Below, in pieces: positions 9,698-19,562 of a stretch of 64,000 nucleotides of DNA. The notes under the pieces were generated by a model. That model ran no database searches, was not told where the DNA came from, and was given only the letters and a program-made list of their open reading frames with translations. How positions within the stretch are numbered: the stretch's first letter is position 1; each line of letters begins with the position of its first letter. Source of the stretch: CAVSWT01 sp963782985 (GTDB taxonomy: Bacteria > Bacteroidota > Ignavibacteria > Ignavibacteriales > Ignavibacteriaceae); assembly GCA_963782985.1 (NCBI GenBank), contig CAWALU010000007.1, positions 62,001 through 126,000 on the forward strand, in the 5' to 3' direction. A program made the position numbers and the translations under genes.

Positions 9698-10156
9698 TTA
9701 TGCCTCCTTCTCATTTGGAGTTGTAACCAAAACCGGCTTTTTCGAATATCTTATAACTTTTTCCGCAACGCTTCCGAGTAAAGTATGCAGCACGCCGGTT
9801 CTGCCGTGTGTGGCAATTACAATTAAATCGATATCAAATTCTTTGCTGTAACTAATTATTTCCTGGTAATCAATTCCTTTTCTAATTACGGGTTTTATCT
9901 CCACATCTCTTCCGCTTCGTATTTTTACAACCGATTCTTCGAGCGATTTTTGAGCGTAGTCATCAATTGATTTTTTAATTTTATCTTCCGATAAATCTAA
10001 AGAACGGATTGCAAGTATGGGCGGAGTCTTTTCCAATATGTGAAGCAAATGAATAATCGCTCCATATTGAAGGGCTATTTCAACGGCATAGCTGCCGGCA
10101 GAAAGAGAGAGATTACTGAAATCCGTAGGTAGTAAAATATTTTTTATTTGAAACAT
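9698..10156 (-). CDS. Universal stress protein, UspA family
   Basis: 152 residues, one Usp domain. Starts 'KNILLPTDFSNLSLSAGSYA' and ends with the nucleotide-binding loop 'THGRTGVLHTLLGSVAEKVI' (G-x2-G-...-G-S) then 'RYSKKPVLV', so it is of the ATP-binding type. Such proteins help survival in stasis or respiratory stress. Its own unit, 80 bases upstream of the zinc-ribbon gene. Confidence 0.92.
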   Translation of the reverse strand: MFQIKNILLPTDFSNLSLSAGSYAVEIALQYGAIIHLLHILEKTPPILAIRSLDLSEDKIKKSIDDYAQKSLEESVVKIRSGRDVEIKPVIRKGIDYQEIISYSKEFDIDLIVIATHGRTGVLHTLLGSVAEKVIRYSKKPVLVTTPNEKEA

Positions 10157-10224
10157 TTGTTCCTCGTATTTTAAATAGCTTAAATTTTGTGAATCACAAA
10201 TAAAAGAAATTCATTTTATAAGAA

Positions 10225-11691
10225 TTAATAAATTAAACCATTTTTTATTTCGCCGATATTGTCAACCACATTGTAAACAAACCCGTTTATTACCGCGTAA
10301 TTTACAGAGCCATTTTTTTTAATGATGAAATTTGGAACGCTTCCAATTTTAATTTCCTCGGGATTTAGATTTTTAGCTTGCGTTAAAATGTTTATTGGAA
10401 TTTCAGTAAATCTTCCTTCAAGTTTAGTTGATGAATCAATGATGACATTTGTAAATCCTTTTTTATACAGTTCATCAAAATTTAATTTCTTTAATTCTTC
10501 AATTGAAGCGAAAGGTTCAGGCTTAGTTTTGCCAATTTCAATCTCAAATCCCTTTAAATCAAAATCTTCATAACCAAAAAAAACCGATAGATCGCCAATA
10601 TCTTCCACGGACGATTTTATATAAAAGTTCTTTGCGCTATTAGTATTTACTTCGCTATAATTTATTCCTACATCAATAATATATTCGTGACCGTCATTTT
10701 TATATTTTAGATTTCTTAAAACCACATCCATAATATTGGTGTCATTAAAAGGAATATCTTCATACACCTGCAGACTTTCATTTTTATAAGTTTCATCAAT
10801 TATGCTTTTAAAGGATGAAAGCATAGCAATAAAATTTAACTTGCGAAGGTATTGTTTTTCGATGTCATCTTTCCATCCGCCGGTTTCAACTAAGATTGTG
10901 CTGGTTCCCCATTTTTGAAAATTATCGCCGAAAGCTCGCGGCTCAAAATCATCATTATATTTTGCAATATGACCGGGAATTATTCCCGATAAAATTTCAT
11001 ACAATTCTCCAATTAATTTCATTGCATTTTCTCTTACCGGATTGACAGTTTTTTCATAATTTACCGCCGGCGCAAGAAATGAAAGAGCGGCTGATTTAAA
11101 ACTGTTGCCTGCTGAATATCTTGTGTTTTGATCATGCAGATTAAAACCAAAGTCTGCTTTTATTTCTTCAAAAGTTTTTCTTAAAAGAATCCCTTCGGGG
11201 GTTTGCTGCCTTACAGCATCGCGGTTGATATCAATTTCAAACGTATTTCTTCGTCGAAAAACTTCCGCTCCGTCGGGATTAACCATAGGCATAACATACA
11301 GTGTTGCCTTGTTAAAAAGATCTTCTCTAAACGCATTAAAATGATCATTCATATTTAAAAAATTAAATATATCAAACAGCGCCATTGTAGCCGTTGATTC
11401 GTCCCCGTGCATTTGCGACCACAAAAAGATTTTTTTTGCGCCATGTCCAATCTTAATTAAATAAATATCTCTGCCTTCAGCGGAAACGCCAGCCTTATTA
11501 ACTTCAAAGTTATTTTTATTTTTTAGTTGTTCAATCAAAGGAACAATCTCAGAATGCTTAACTCTTTTGTTAGTGATATTTTGCTCGCAGTAATTCGCAT
11601 AGTCGTAATAAAGACCGTTTGCAAAATCAAAACCTTGTGCCATAAAATTTCCGGTTATTATTAATAGAAATAGTAAAGTTTTTTTTAACAT
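10225..11691 (-). CDS. Secreted zinc carboxypeptidase, peptidase family M14
   Basis: 488 residues with a Sec signal peptide (cut near residue 19, 'FMAQG'). Zinc ligands are visible: H95-x2-E98 in 'SQMHGDEST' and H186 in 'FGFNLHDQN'; the substrate-binding 'NPDGAEVFRRRN' and the catalytic glutamate E269 in 'ILVETGGW' follow in the right order. M14 enzymes remove C-terminal amino acids or act on murein peptides. The 200 residues after the catalytic domain are a beta-rich region of unknown role; no T9SS sorting domain is present, so it is probably periplasmic. A second M14 gene lies at 43881-45371. Confidence 0.85.
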   Translation of the reverse strand: MLKKTLLFLLIITGNFMAQGFDFANGLYYDYANYCEQNITNKRVKHSEIVPLIEQLKNKNNFEVNKAGVSAEGRDIYLIKIGHGAKKIFLWSQMHGDESTATMALFDIFNFLNMNDHFNAFREDLFNKATLYVMPMVNPDGAEVFRRRNTFEIDINRDAVRQQTPEGILLRKTFEEIKADFGFNLHDQNTRYSAGNSFKSAALSFLAPAVNYEKTVNPVRENAMKLIGELYEILSGIIPGHIAKYNDDFEPRAFGDNFQKWGTSTILVETGGWKDDIEKQYLRKLNFIAMLSSFKSIIDETYKNESLQVYEDIPFNDTNIMDVVLRNLKYKNDGHEYIIDVGINYSEVNTNSAKNFYIKSSVEDIGDLSVFFGYEDFDLKGFEIEIGKTKPEPFASIEELKKLNFDELYKKGFTNVIIDSSTKLEGRFTEIPINILTQAKNLNPEEIKIGSVPNFIIKKNGSVNYAVINGFVYNVVDNIGEIKNGLIY

Positions 11692-11917
11692 TTATTTTCC
11701 GGGATGATTAATGAAAATGATTTTTAGAATTTATTTTTCATTTCATTTAACTTAAGAAAGAAATATGAATTTATAAACGAGAAACTAAAATTATATTGAA
11801 TAGTTGAATGTTGGAATGCCTGTGAAAGTGTGGACTGAAAATTTACAAGCCTTATGCTTTTGATGTTGTTACTATATGAAAGCGCAATACTACGCCCGAT
11901 ATAATCCTAAATTAAAC
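11692..11917. other. Intergenic stretch without recognised features
   Basis: About 225 AT-rich bases between the phenylalanine hydroxylase stop and the M14 peptidase start upstream of it. No open frame, RNA or strong hairpin was seen. Confidence 0.4.
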
Positions 11918-12748
11918 CTAAATTAATCCTAAACTTTTTATCCAATCTTTAAATCCACTTTCTAATTGCTCGAATGATTCAATGGCAAAAAGAATTGGCT
12001 GCAAATGCCAAACGTCATAATCTTGATTTATAATTTTTTCAACATCAAAATTTATTACTTCAACATCTTTTGAAAGCGCATGCTGAACTTCTCCCAAAGA
12101 AGAAATTATTCCCGCTCCATATATTCTCATTTCAGTTCGGCTGCTGACGGATTGTTTTATCAATCCAAACTCAACTGTAAACCAATGAAATGTTTCCAGC
12201 CATTTTCGCTGCATCCCTTTTGCGTTTAACGCCGCCTCGCCAAACATTTGATAAAATGATGCAAAATTTGGATTAGTTAAAAGCGGCATGTGCCCAAACA
12301 TATCATGGAATAAATCCGGCGCCGGAGTGTAGTCTAATTCATCTTTCCCACGAATGTAATCCGTTGAAGGGAAAACTTTTCTGCGAAGCAATTCAAAAAA
12401 GTTTTGCTCATGAATTAAACCCGGAACTCTTGCAATTTTCCATCCTGTTGTTTTTAAAAATACATTGCTTAAATCTTTTAAAGCGGGAATTTCTTTAGAA
12501 GTGAAATTTAATTTATCAACTCCGTCCATATATTCTTCGCAGGCTTTGCCGGGCAGATATTTCATTTGACGATTAAATAAAAATTCCCATGATTCGTGAT
12601 CGGATTGCGGATAATTTGGATAAACAATTTCATCGTGTTCAGGCGGAGGTGTAGTTAATTTTTGTGGAATACAGCGCGGATCAATACCTTCGTTTGCAGC
12701 TTTTTCATAAGCTGATAAATTTTTTTTCTCATCTTTTGGATTGTTCAT
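11918..12748 (-). CDS. phhA: Phenylalanine-4-hydroxylase, monomeric bacterial type
   Basis: 276 residues. Converts phenylalanine to tyrosine with O2 and a pterin cofactor, cytoplasmic. The iron ligands H148 and H153 in 'DLFHDMFGHMPLL' and E193 in 'FTVEFGLI' are all present, as is 'PGLIHEQNFFELLRRKVFPS'. There is no regulatory ACT domain, as normal for bacterial enzymes. No pterin recycling gene is next to it. It indicates aerobic phenylalanine use or tyrosine synthesis. Confidence 0.95.
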   Translation of the reverse strand: MNNPKDEKKNLSAYEKAANEGIDPRCIPQKLTTPPPEHDEIVYPNYPQSDHESWEFLFNRQMKYLPGKACEEYMDGVDKLNFTSKEIPALKDLSNVFLKTTGWKIARVPGLIHEQNFFELLRRKVFPSTDYIRGKDELDYTPAPDLFHDMFGHMPLLTNPNFASFYQMFGEAALNAKGMQRKWLETFHWFTVEFGLIKQSVSSRTEMRIYGAGIISSLGEVQHALSKDVEVINFDVEKIINQDYDVWHLQPILFAIESFEQLESGFKDWIKSLGLI

Positions 12749-12813
12749 TGTTACGCCTTTATTAAAGAAAATAAACTTTTGATTTATTTCTTATTGATAA
12801 CATTTTGTTGTAA

Positions 12814-14823
12814 TTATTTTAAAAGTGTCATTTTTTTTGTTTGAATAAAATTTCCCGCTCGCAAACGATAGAAATATATTCCGCTTGGTAACGGAGAATT
12901 TCTATTCGCTCCTACTTTAGCGTTAAAATCTACTTCATAATTTCCCGGCTGCTGTTCTTTATTTACAATAGTTGCAACTTCATTCCCCAAAATATCATAA
13001 ACTTTTATTTGTACGGACAAGGCATTCCTTGTCCCTAAGTCAGAGATTGTATACTTTATCTTCGTTGTAGGGTTAAAGGGATTGGGATAATTTTGCTCAA
13101 CCCTAAAAGTTTCCACATTTTTTGTATCATCAATTGAAGTAGTCATACTTGAATTTTTAAGTATCCAATTTTCAGGATCAAAAAATAAATTTGTAGGCTG
13201 CGATGTTAAGTTAAATGTAAACTGCTGCTGCTGCTGATCGTTCATCACCGTAATTAAACTATCGCCTGCCGTGGTTGTAATTTTAATTTGTATCGGCATT
13301 GTAAAAAAAGTTGGAATTGTTTTTGCAGCTTGATCTATTTCTAAATTAACTTCAAAATTATTTGAACTTAATTGCGCATAGTTCCAATTATAATTGTATG
13401 TGGGATACTTCTCGCCATAAATCCATTCAGAAAAAAAATAATCTAAATCTAAACCTGAAACATCTTCCGCAACTTTTTGAAAGTCTTCCGTGTCAGCCGA
13501 ATTATAAGCCAACTGAGGATCGCTTGCATAAGCTTTTAAAATATTAAAAAACGTTTCATCGCCTACTATTCCTCTTAACATGTGCAGAACAATCGATCCT
13601 TTCGCGTAAGTCCGGTTGTAATCAAATATGCTGTTTACACCGCTTATATCTTGTACGTAAATTGAACCCACGGCATCTTTTGCTGAAGCCATTTCAATTT
13701 GAGTTTTATTTTTGTAGGAATCTTTTCCTTCTATAGCTTCCAAATAAACTGCTTCAGAAAATTTAGCAAATCCCTCATTCAGCCAAATGTTTCGCCAATC
13801 TTTGCAGGTAACTTTATCGCCAAACCATTGATGAGCCAGTTCGTGAGAAATTACATTTCTGGCAAAAGTATTTGTTCCCATCGAAGTGCAAGTTTGATGT
13901 TCCATTGCGCCGCCCCAGCCAAACTGCGCATGTCCGTATTTCTCTTTTATGAAGGGATACAAACCATACTTTTCCGAAAAAACTCTAATCATATTGGGCG
14001 TTTCATCAAGCCGGGGTTTTATTGAACTTAACTTGCCGGGATAGAGATAATTTGTAATCGGCATGCTGTCATTTTGTGCGTATCGAAAATAATTTGTATA
14101 TAATTCATAATTAGTAACCGCAATTGAAATTAAATACTGCGCTATTGGATAACTATTCTTCCATTTAAATGTTGACGTTTTATTTCCGTTATCAATTGCT
14201 GAAATTAAAGTTCCATTTGATACAGCAGTTAACGAATTGCTGCAAGTAATCCAAACGTCAGATGAGTCAACTTTATCTGCGGGAGTATCTTTGCAAGGCC
14301 ACCAATCACTGGCGCCGTAAGGCTCGCTTAAAGACCAAATAATTGGAGAAGCGCCTGCCATATTATTTTGTGTGCCGAATTGAAAACTTCCGAATCCGCT
14401 TGAACCGGGCGTACCTCGATAATAAACTACTACCGAAAACTCTTCATTTGACGAATAAGTTTTATCGAGAGTAATATTTAGTTTTGCATTTTTATGTGTG
14501 AAGGCTAATTGTGTGTTTTGAAGTTTTACCGAATCAACGCTCAAAGTATTTTGAAGGTCAAGGAAAAAGTTATTCAAACTTAAATTTGCCGGCTTGGCAT
14601 TTACCTGAACCGCGCCGATTAAATAATTTGGGTTGTATGTTATTTCCAAATTCAATTTGTAATAAGTAACATCGATTGTGGAATCGCCGGGATAATTTAT
14701 TTTAGAAATGTTCATTTGCTTTTCAAAACTTTTCATTTCCAAATCGATAAAATTTTCATACTCTTGCGCTGAAGAATAACCTGCGCAAATTAAAGCCGCA
14801 ATAAATAAATTAAAATATTTCAC
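12814..14823 (-). CDS. M1-family aminopeptidase with T9SS sorting domain
   Basis: 669 residues, signal peptide cut near residue 19. The M1 catalytic core has 'GGAMEHQ' (304-310, the GxMEN-type exopeptidase motif), the zinc site H327-E328-x2-H331 in 'HELAHQWFGD' and E350 in 'NEGFAKF'. It ends in a T9SS sorting domain ('VEQNYPNPFNPTTKIKY' onwards, about residue 575 to the end), so it is exported across the outer membrane and held at or released from the surface, taking amino acids from peptide N-termini. The sorting domain carries two DNA hairpin elements in frame (13015-13034 and 12893-12912). Confidence 0.9.
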   Translation of the reverse strand: MKYFNLFIAALICAGYSSAQEYENFIDLEMKSFEKQMNISKINYPGDSTIDVTYYKLNLEITYNPNYLIGAVQVNAKPANLSLNNFFLDLQNTLSVDSVKLQNTQLAFTHKNAKLNITLDKTYSSNEEFSVVVYYRGTPGSSGFGSFQFGTQNNMAGASPIIWSLSEPYGASDWWPCKDTPADKVDSSDVWITCSNSLTAVSNGTLISAIDNGNKTSTFKWKNSYPIAQYLISIAVTNYELYTNYFRYAQNDSMPITNYLYPGKLSSIKPRLDETPNMIRVFSEKYGLYPFIKEKYGHAQFGWGGAMEHQTCTSMGTNTFARNVISHELAHQWFGDKVTCKDWRNIWLNEGFAKFSEAVYLEAIEGKDSYKNKTQIEMASAKDAVGSIYVQDISGVNSIFDYNRTYAKGSIVLHMLRGIVGDETFFNILKAYASDPQLAYNSADTEDFQKVAEDVSGLDLDYFFSEWIYGEKYPTYNYNWNYAQLSSNNFEVNLEIDQAAKTIPTFFTMPIQIKITTTAGDSLITVMNDQQQQQFTFNLTSQPTNLFFDPENWILKNSSMTTSIDDTKNVETFRVEQNYPNPFNPTTKIKYTISDLGTRNALSVQIKVYDILGNEVATIVNKEQQPGNYEVDFNAKVGANRNSPLPSGIYFYRLRAGNFIQTKKMTLLK
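12893..12912. repeat. Hairpin element inside a T9SS sorting domain (second loop)
   Basis: GGAG-AAT pairs with ATT-CG-CTCC, leaving a two-base bulge. It encodes part of 'KVGANRNSPLPSG', where sorting domains usually have a shorter loop such as 'NAAGLSSG'. Same place and family as the hairpins at 33026 and 45507. Confidence 0.6.
13015..13034. repeat. Perfect hairpin element inside a T9SS sorting domain (first loop)
   Basis: GGACAAGG-CATT-CCTTGTCC, an 8-bp perfect stem. It encodes 'LGTRNALS' between 'KIKYTI' and 'VQIKVYD', the loop that also holds hairpins in three other T9SS genes of this window. Confidence 0.75.
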
Positions 14824-14888
14824 AAACGCCTCGTAATAATTGTAAATAATATTACTCTACTTAATTATGAATTTCAACAAATTTAAAA

Positions 14889-14909
14889 CCCCTTCCCTTT
14901 GGGAAGGGG
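14889..14909. repeat. Intergenic hairpin repeat
   Basis: Perfect 9-bp stem CCCCTTCCC-TTT-GGGAAGGGG, followed by CAGGGGATAGG. The layout (hairpin plus a purine-rich flank repeating the theme) matches the elements at 18654, 20207, 33171 and 45631. It lies between the addB-like stop and the M1 peptidase start and may also act as a terminator for the addB-like gene. Confidence 0.65.
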
Positions 14910-14932
14910 CAGGGGATAGGCTTTTACTATCG

Positions 14933-17900
14933 CTAAACCGCTTCCTGAATTCTGCACACAGAGCGAAAATGACAATACCGGCACACTTTAGTTTCACGGT
15001 CTTCCAAAGTTGAAAGATTAAATTTACCTTCGTTTATCATTTGTACATATTGTTTTATTTTAGATAAACTTTTATCTATTAAATCTTCATTCAATTCTAT
15101 TTTTTCTTCTTCGTTAACTTTTTTTCTTGTAAGATTAACAAACTTCTTACCAAATTCCTTTTCATTAAATTTTAAAGAATATATTTCCGAACCGGCGGAA
15201 AGGTAATCTTTGCGCAGCTGAGCTTGAATTAATTTTTTTGCGGCGTACATATAAAGCGGAAGCTGCAATGAGATGCCTCTCTCAAGTTCATCGAGTGAAG
15301 GTTTTTTCCCGCTTAACTTATAATCGACAACTTTAAAATTATTTTGTTCGGGTTGAATATCAATTCTGTCAATCTTGCCGCGGACTTTTACATCATCAAT
15401 TTTAAATTCTTCATTGGCAAAAAACTTATTGCCGCCGCTGGGAATTTTGCCGAATCCAATTTCAAAAAAATTCGGCTGATATCCTTCCGCTTCGTCTCTT
15501 TCGCATAATAAAAATTTATAGAGAATTGAATTTTGTCTATCGCCAGTAATCCCAAGTATTTTTTCTTTTTCATAAAAAGTTAAAGGCGAATTAAAATTTG
15601 CATCAGCAATATTTTTCTCTGCTATTTTAAATATTAAATCAGAAGCATAGTTAAAAATTTTGTTATCCGCATTTTGAAGAACAATATTTTTTTCGTTAAG
15701 CTTTTTATAAAATTCATATAAAATATTATGAAGTATTGTTCCCATTTCCAGCGCCTCAATCTCTTCCGTGGGTTCCTCTGCTGGCTGCAAATATAATATC
15801 CGTTCCGCAAAATATTTATAAGGACATTTAGCGTAAGTTTCTAATTGTGAAATTGAATACTCTTTATCTTTAAAGCTTTCCAATTTTCTTTTCCCTTCTT
15901 CCGAAAGCTCGCTTGAAATATTTCCTGTAAAAACGCTGTCGCCAAAAGGCATTTCTGTTCTTGTAACATCTACGGCGATTGCTTTTTCTAATTCTTCAAA
16001 ATTTATTTTAGAATCATTTAATATTTGTTTTGCATTTTGAATTCCGATTTCTCCAATTAGCTTCAGCAATTCTTCATTTGAGTATATCATATTAGAATAT
16101 TCATTTTCATTTTTTAATTCTAACGGAAATAAATTTTCAAACTCCGTTAAAATATTTGAGACCGCCAATTCCTGTCTCTCGTCTTTTTCAGGATAAGTTA
16201 AATATAGTTTTTTACGCCACGAACAAAGCGATTGATAAAATTGATAGCGTTCTTCCGTCTGATGGGTTAATTCGTTTTTTACGTAAGAGCCGGAGAAAAA
16301 TATTTCCGGCGTATAGCGCGTCGGCAAATCCCCTTCGCACATTCCGCCGATAAACAAATAATCAAAATCCAATCCGCGTATTTCATTCAATGTAGTTACT
16401 TGAACTCCGAATCCGGGTTTTTCTTTTATATTAAATCTTGTTGATGTTATTGCTGTGCGGATATTATTTAAATAAAACTTTAAAGGGAATTTTTCTTTAC
16501 CGCCGTATTCAATTTCAAAAAGCTCAATCATTTCGGTTATAGTTTCAATGCCTACAGTCAATGCTTTTATATTTTCTTCATTATTTTCAGAACCGAGATT
16601 TGAAAGCCGCTCCAGTATCTTTAATGAATAAATTAAATCAGTAAAACTTTTTAGAAATTCACGCAGCGTAATTTTCTTTTCAAACGGCTCCAATATTATT
16701 TGAATAAATATTACATCGGATAAAGCTTTATTTAAATCATCAATGCTGATTGAAAGCTCATATTCATCATCAAATCTTTCTGACTTCTTTTTAATCGCAT
16801 CAGAAATAGTATTTATCCAATTCTGGTAACCGGAAATAATTTTCAAACTTACAGAAGCATTAATCAGGTTTGAAACATTTACGTTTGAAATCTGAATTAA
16901 ACTTCCGCTTAACGCGCGGAAAATATTTTTATAATAATAGTCATTCTCGGAAATCTCTAAAAAATTTATAATTGAAATTATCGGCGAAGAGCTGCTTAAC
17001 GGAATTCTATCCGTAAGATTAAACGGAATGCCGTACGACGAAAATGTAGAACGGATAAGCGGAGAATATTTATTAATCAAATTAAAGCTGACACAAATTT
17101 TGTGCGGCTCAACTTGTTGATTAATAATTAAGTCTTTTATTTCCTTTGCAATTAATTCAATTTCTTTTTCTCTGTTTGAAGCGGGGATTTTAAACATTGA
17201 ATTTTCGTTAGCGAGACTAACAATATCATAACTGCTTTTTGTTTTTGATTTACTCGTCTTAAATAATTCTTCCCGAATAACTTTTTGAAAATTATTTAAT
17301 TCATTTTGCGTAAGATCGTCAATAGCGTTAAACCCCTTTTGGGTAAGCCTATAATAGCATTTGTCGAGATGAGAAAATAAGTTAGGGTTGTATTTGTAGT
17401 AATCAAAAGAAAGGAACAATTTTAAATTTTTTACTTCAGCGGCGGAATTAATTATTTCAATTTCCGGCAAAGTGAATTCATCAAAACCATTAATTACAAT
17501 TAGATTAACATCAGAATAAATTGCTCTAAACTTTTCATCAAACTCATTTTGCTTTTGTAAATTTAAATCAAAATAAATATCGCCGATTTCTTTTACATTC
17601 AGTTCGGCGCATTTCTTTAAATATATTTCATAAATATTTGCAATGTCTTCAGCTTTTAATTTTTCAGAACCGCTTAAATTTTTTGTTTCTTCGCGCAATG
17701 CGGGGGGATAAATTCCGTGTCTTTTATATTCTGAAATAACATTCCTAATTCTTTCCAGCGTGCCGAAAGGAATTTCTTTTTTATAATTAGAAAAATAATT
17801 CAGCGCTGCGCAAGCGTTTACGCTTTGCTTAAGCAGCATGGTAGAAGCGGCTTCGCTTAATACTTTGGCAGAATATTTTAAATCGTTGAAAACTAAATTG

Positions 17901-18103
17901 GTTGAAAAGGTTCCAATGGTTTCTAAATTAATTGCGCTCGTGGTTTGGTTGGGTGAGAAAGAAATTAATTCTTTTTTTAGATGACGGCTTTTTCTGTTGG
18001 TCGGGACAATTAATAAAAGCTCGTTTAATCTGCTTGATTTTAACTTCACATTAATTTCAAAATCTAAGTCAATATTTTTAACAGAGCATTTAGTTAATAT
18101 CAT
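14933..18103 (-). CDS. AddB/RecB-like PD-(D/E)XK nuclease, DNA end processing
   Basis: 1056 residues. The C-terminal third is a RecB-type nuclease: 'EMGTILHNILYEFYKKL', 'GKIDRID', 'VDYKLSGKKPS' (the D...xxK catalytic set). Four cysteines, one in 'YAKCPYKYFAE' and three in the terminal 'CRYCHFRSVCR', match the iron-sulfur staple of AddB-type nucleases. The N-terminal part begins with a degenerate helicase region ('LLLIVPTNRKSRHLKKEL') without a proper Walker A, as expected for AddB, and 'TTLNEIRGLDFDYLFIGGM' is a helicase-like motif. It would pair with an AddA helicase for break repair; none is in the window. Overlaps the CYTH gene by 4 bases (ATG/stop), so the two are cotranslated. Confidence 0.8.
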   Translation of the reverse strand: MILTKCSVKNIDLDFEINVKLKSSRLNELLLIVPTNRKSRHLKKELISFSPNQTTSAINLETIGTFSTNLVFNDLKYSAKVLSEAASTMLLKQSVNACAALNYFSNYKKEIPFGTLERIRNVISEYKRHGIYPPALREETKNLSGSEKLKAEDIANIYEIYLKKCAELNVKEIGDIYFDLNLQKQNEFDEKFRAIYSDVNLIVINGFDEFTLPEIEIINSAAEVKNLKLFLSFDYYKYNPNLFSHLDKCYYRLTQKGFNAIDDLTQNELNNFQKVIREELFKTSKSKTKSSYDIVSLANENSMFKIPASNREKEIELIAKEIKDLIINQQVEPHKICVSFNLINKYSPLIRSTFSSYGIPFNLTDRIPLSSSSPIISIINFLEISENDYYYKNIFRALSGSLIQISNVNVSNLINASVSLKIISGYQNWINTISDAIKKKSERFDDEYELSISIDDLNKALSDVIFIQIILEPFEKKITLREFLKSFTDLIYSLKILERLSNLGSENNEENIKALTVGIETITEMIELFEIEYGGKEKFPLKFYLNNIRTAITSTRFNIKEKPGFGVQVTTLNEIRGLDFDYLFIGGMCEGDLPTRYTPEIFFSGSYVKNELTHQTEERYQFYQSLCSWRKKLYLTYPEKDERQELAVSNILTEFENLFPLELKNENEYSNMIYSNEELLKLIGEIGIQNAKQILNDSKINFEELEKAIAVDVTRTEMPFGDSVFTGNISSELSEEGKRKLESFKDKEYSISQLETYAKCPYKYFAERILYLQPAEEPTEEIEALEMGTILHNILYEFYKKLNEKNIVLQNADNKIFNYASDLIFKIAEKNIADANFNSPLTFYEKEKILGITGDRQNSILYKFLLCERDEAEGYQPNFFEIGFGKIPSGGNKFFANEEFKIDDVKVRGKIDRIDIQPEQNNFKVVDYKLSGKKPSLDELERGISLQLPLYMYAAKKLIQAQLRKDYLSAGSEIYSLKFNEKEFGKKFVNLTRKKVNEEEKIELNEDLIDKSLSKIKQYVQMINEGKFNLSTLEDRETKVCRYCHFRSVCRIQEAV

Positions 18104-18606
18104 TTTTGTTTTGCCAAAATTAAATCCTTGTAGGAAGCTTTAATTTGCTCATCCACTTTTAAATTTAAAAATCGTATCACATTTTCAAATCTTTTTTTTG
18201 CGTCATCTTGATTAGTAATAACAACTGTCTCTAATTCTAAAAACTTACCAAGATTTTTAACTTCATCTAAATGAATGCGGGTGTTGTCATATAAATAAAG
18301 CAGTCGTTTCTTTTCCACTACTGCATAGCTTTCAAAGATTTCATTAAAAAATTTTTCTGCGTTGGATGAAGAAATAAACAGCACATCGTAATTAGAAAAT
18401 CTATCGCTTGCATTCTCATCTCTAAAATATTTTATAAGCTGCGCCGAACCATTTTCAATTCTAAGTTTTAATAATTCGTTTTCCGTTTTGTAATAAATAT
18501 CCCTTTGATTTAATTCTCCCGCAAATTCACAATTATTTTTATGAATATTTTCAATCACTTCATCAAATGATTTTAAAGGTATTTTTATTTCCAGGTTTGA
18601 AGGCAT
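18100..18606 (-). CDS. CYTH-domain protein (class IV adenylate cyclase / thiamine-triphosphatase-like)
   Basis: 168 residues forming one CYTH domain: it opens 'NLEIKIPLKSFDEV' (the usual ExExK signature is reduced to E-x-K), then 'QRDIYYKTENELLKLRIENG', 'LIKYFR' and 'HLDEVKNLGKFLELE'. The charged residues lining the tunnel (R/K and E pairs) look kept. CYTH proteins hydrolyse or cyclise triphosphates; which substrate applies here is unknown. Its stop overlaps the start of the addB-like gene. Confidence 0.8.
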   Translation of the reverse strand: MPSNLEIKIPLKSFDEVIENIHKNNCEFAGELNQRDIYYKTENELLKLRIENGSAQLIKYFRDENASDRFSNYDVLFISSSNAEKFFNEIFESYAVVEKKRLLYLYDNTRIHLDEVKNLGKFLELETVVITNQDDAKKRFENVIRFLNLKVDEQIKASYKDLILAKQK

Positions 18607-18653
18607 AATAATTTTTATTTTTTTTATTTACTTACAAACAATTTTTTTACACC

Positions 18654-18674
18654 CCCTCTCCTCTTAGGAGAGGG
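18654..18674. repeat. Intergenic hairpin repeat, CTCTCC type
   Basis: Perfect 9-bp stem CCCTCTCCT-CTT-AGGAGAGGG followed by TTGAGGTGAGG. Same architecture as the other elements in the window. No gene overlaps it. Confidence 0.7.
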
Positions 18675-18729
18675 TTGAGGTGAGGCAAACCTTTTTTAAG
18701 TAACGCCTGTGAGTGTCAATCAGCAGGCG

Positions 18730-18750
18730 CCTGCCCACCGGACAGGCAGG
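18730..18750. repeat. Second intergenic hairpin repeat, CCTGCC type
   Basis: CCTGCC (18730-18735) pairs with GGCAGG (18745-18750) around CACCGGACA. A separate dispersed palindrome 56 bases from the previous one. The rest of the 18607-18883 interval shows no gene. Confidence 0.55.
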
Positions 18751-18883
18751 TTTTGTTCTCGTTGGAGTTATCTTAATCGATAAAAAGTTTCCTTCTGAAT
18801 GACAAGTTTTATTTTTATTTGGTTGTTATTCTATTCATAAATAAAGAACGCCTTTTTATCGGTAACTGATGATGTTATCATTA

Positions 18884-19486
18884 CTATTTCACATAAATCT
18901 GTAAAACTTCTCTCCCTTTTCTCGGCTTAATTGATTCAACAATACGCGATGAAAATTCCAATTTTAAATAGGAAGAAAAGTTTTCATAAAACTCAAGTAT
19001 ATTAACGCCAAACGGGGGACCGCCCTTTCTTTCTTCCACCGGAAAAAGAATTACAATAAACTTTCCGGTCGGCTTTAATAGTTTTGAAACAAGCTCAGCA
19101 TATTTTTTTCTTTTACTAATGTCAATTGCGCAATAAAAAACATAATCATAAACCGCGTCAAACTGATGAAAATATTTTTCATCCAACTCAAAAAAATCTT
19201 TTATCAAAAAATTTATCTTTACATTATTTTGTCTTGCTAAATTCTCCGCCGAAGAAATTGCGCTTTCAGAAAAATCGATTGCCGTAACCTCATACCCATG
19301 TTTGGCGGCTGCCACAGCGTCGTAGCCTTTTCCCATTCCTACTATTAAAATTTTACACGGTTGTAAAAAATAATTTTTCTTTATAAGTTGAACAAAAGTC
19401 GGATTAGCGTTTCCGGTATCCCATCCCGCCCGGTTATTTTGATATTTTTCTTCCCAGTATGCGGGAGTATTGATAGCTAAGGGCAT
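18884..19486 (-). CDS. SAM-dependent methyltransferase, thiopurine/halide methyltransferase (TPMT) family
   Basis: 200 residues. 'PAYWEEKYQNNRAGWDTG' and 'LIVGMGKGYDAVAAAKHGYE' followed by 'VTAIDFSESAI' are the TPMT-family start and the SAM-binding motif I; 'DAVYDYVFYCAI' and 'FIVILFPVEERKGGPPFGV' continue the family pattern. Members methylate thiols, selenols or halides to volatile or less toxic forms. Cytoplasmic, single gene, divergent from the beta-barrel protein. Confidence 0.85.
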   Translation of the reverse strand: MPLAINTPAYWEEKYQNNRAGWDTGNANPTFVQLIKKNYFLQPCKILIVGMGKGYDAVAAAKHGYEVTAIDFSESAISSAENLARQNNVKINFLIKDFFELDEKYFHQFDAVYDYVFYCAIDISKRKKYAELVSKLLKPTGKFIVILFPVEERKGGPPFGVNILEFYENFSSYLKLEFSSRIVESIKPRKGREVLQIYVK

Positions 19487-19562
19487 TAATAAATTACTAA
19501 TTATGTTGTTGAATCTTTATTATTCTTGTTTATTTTTAAATTAAATAAAAAGAGAAATTTGT

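Noticed and set aside
13362..14025. Plus-strand frames of 61 and 108 codons inside the M1 peptidase gene
   Set aside because: Antisense shadows of a well-supported coding sequence with intact zinc motif.
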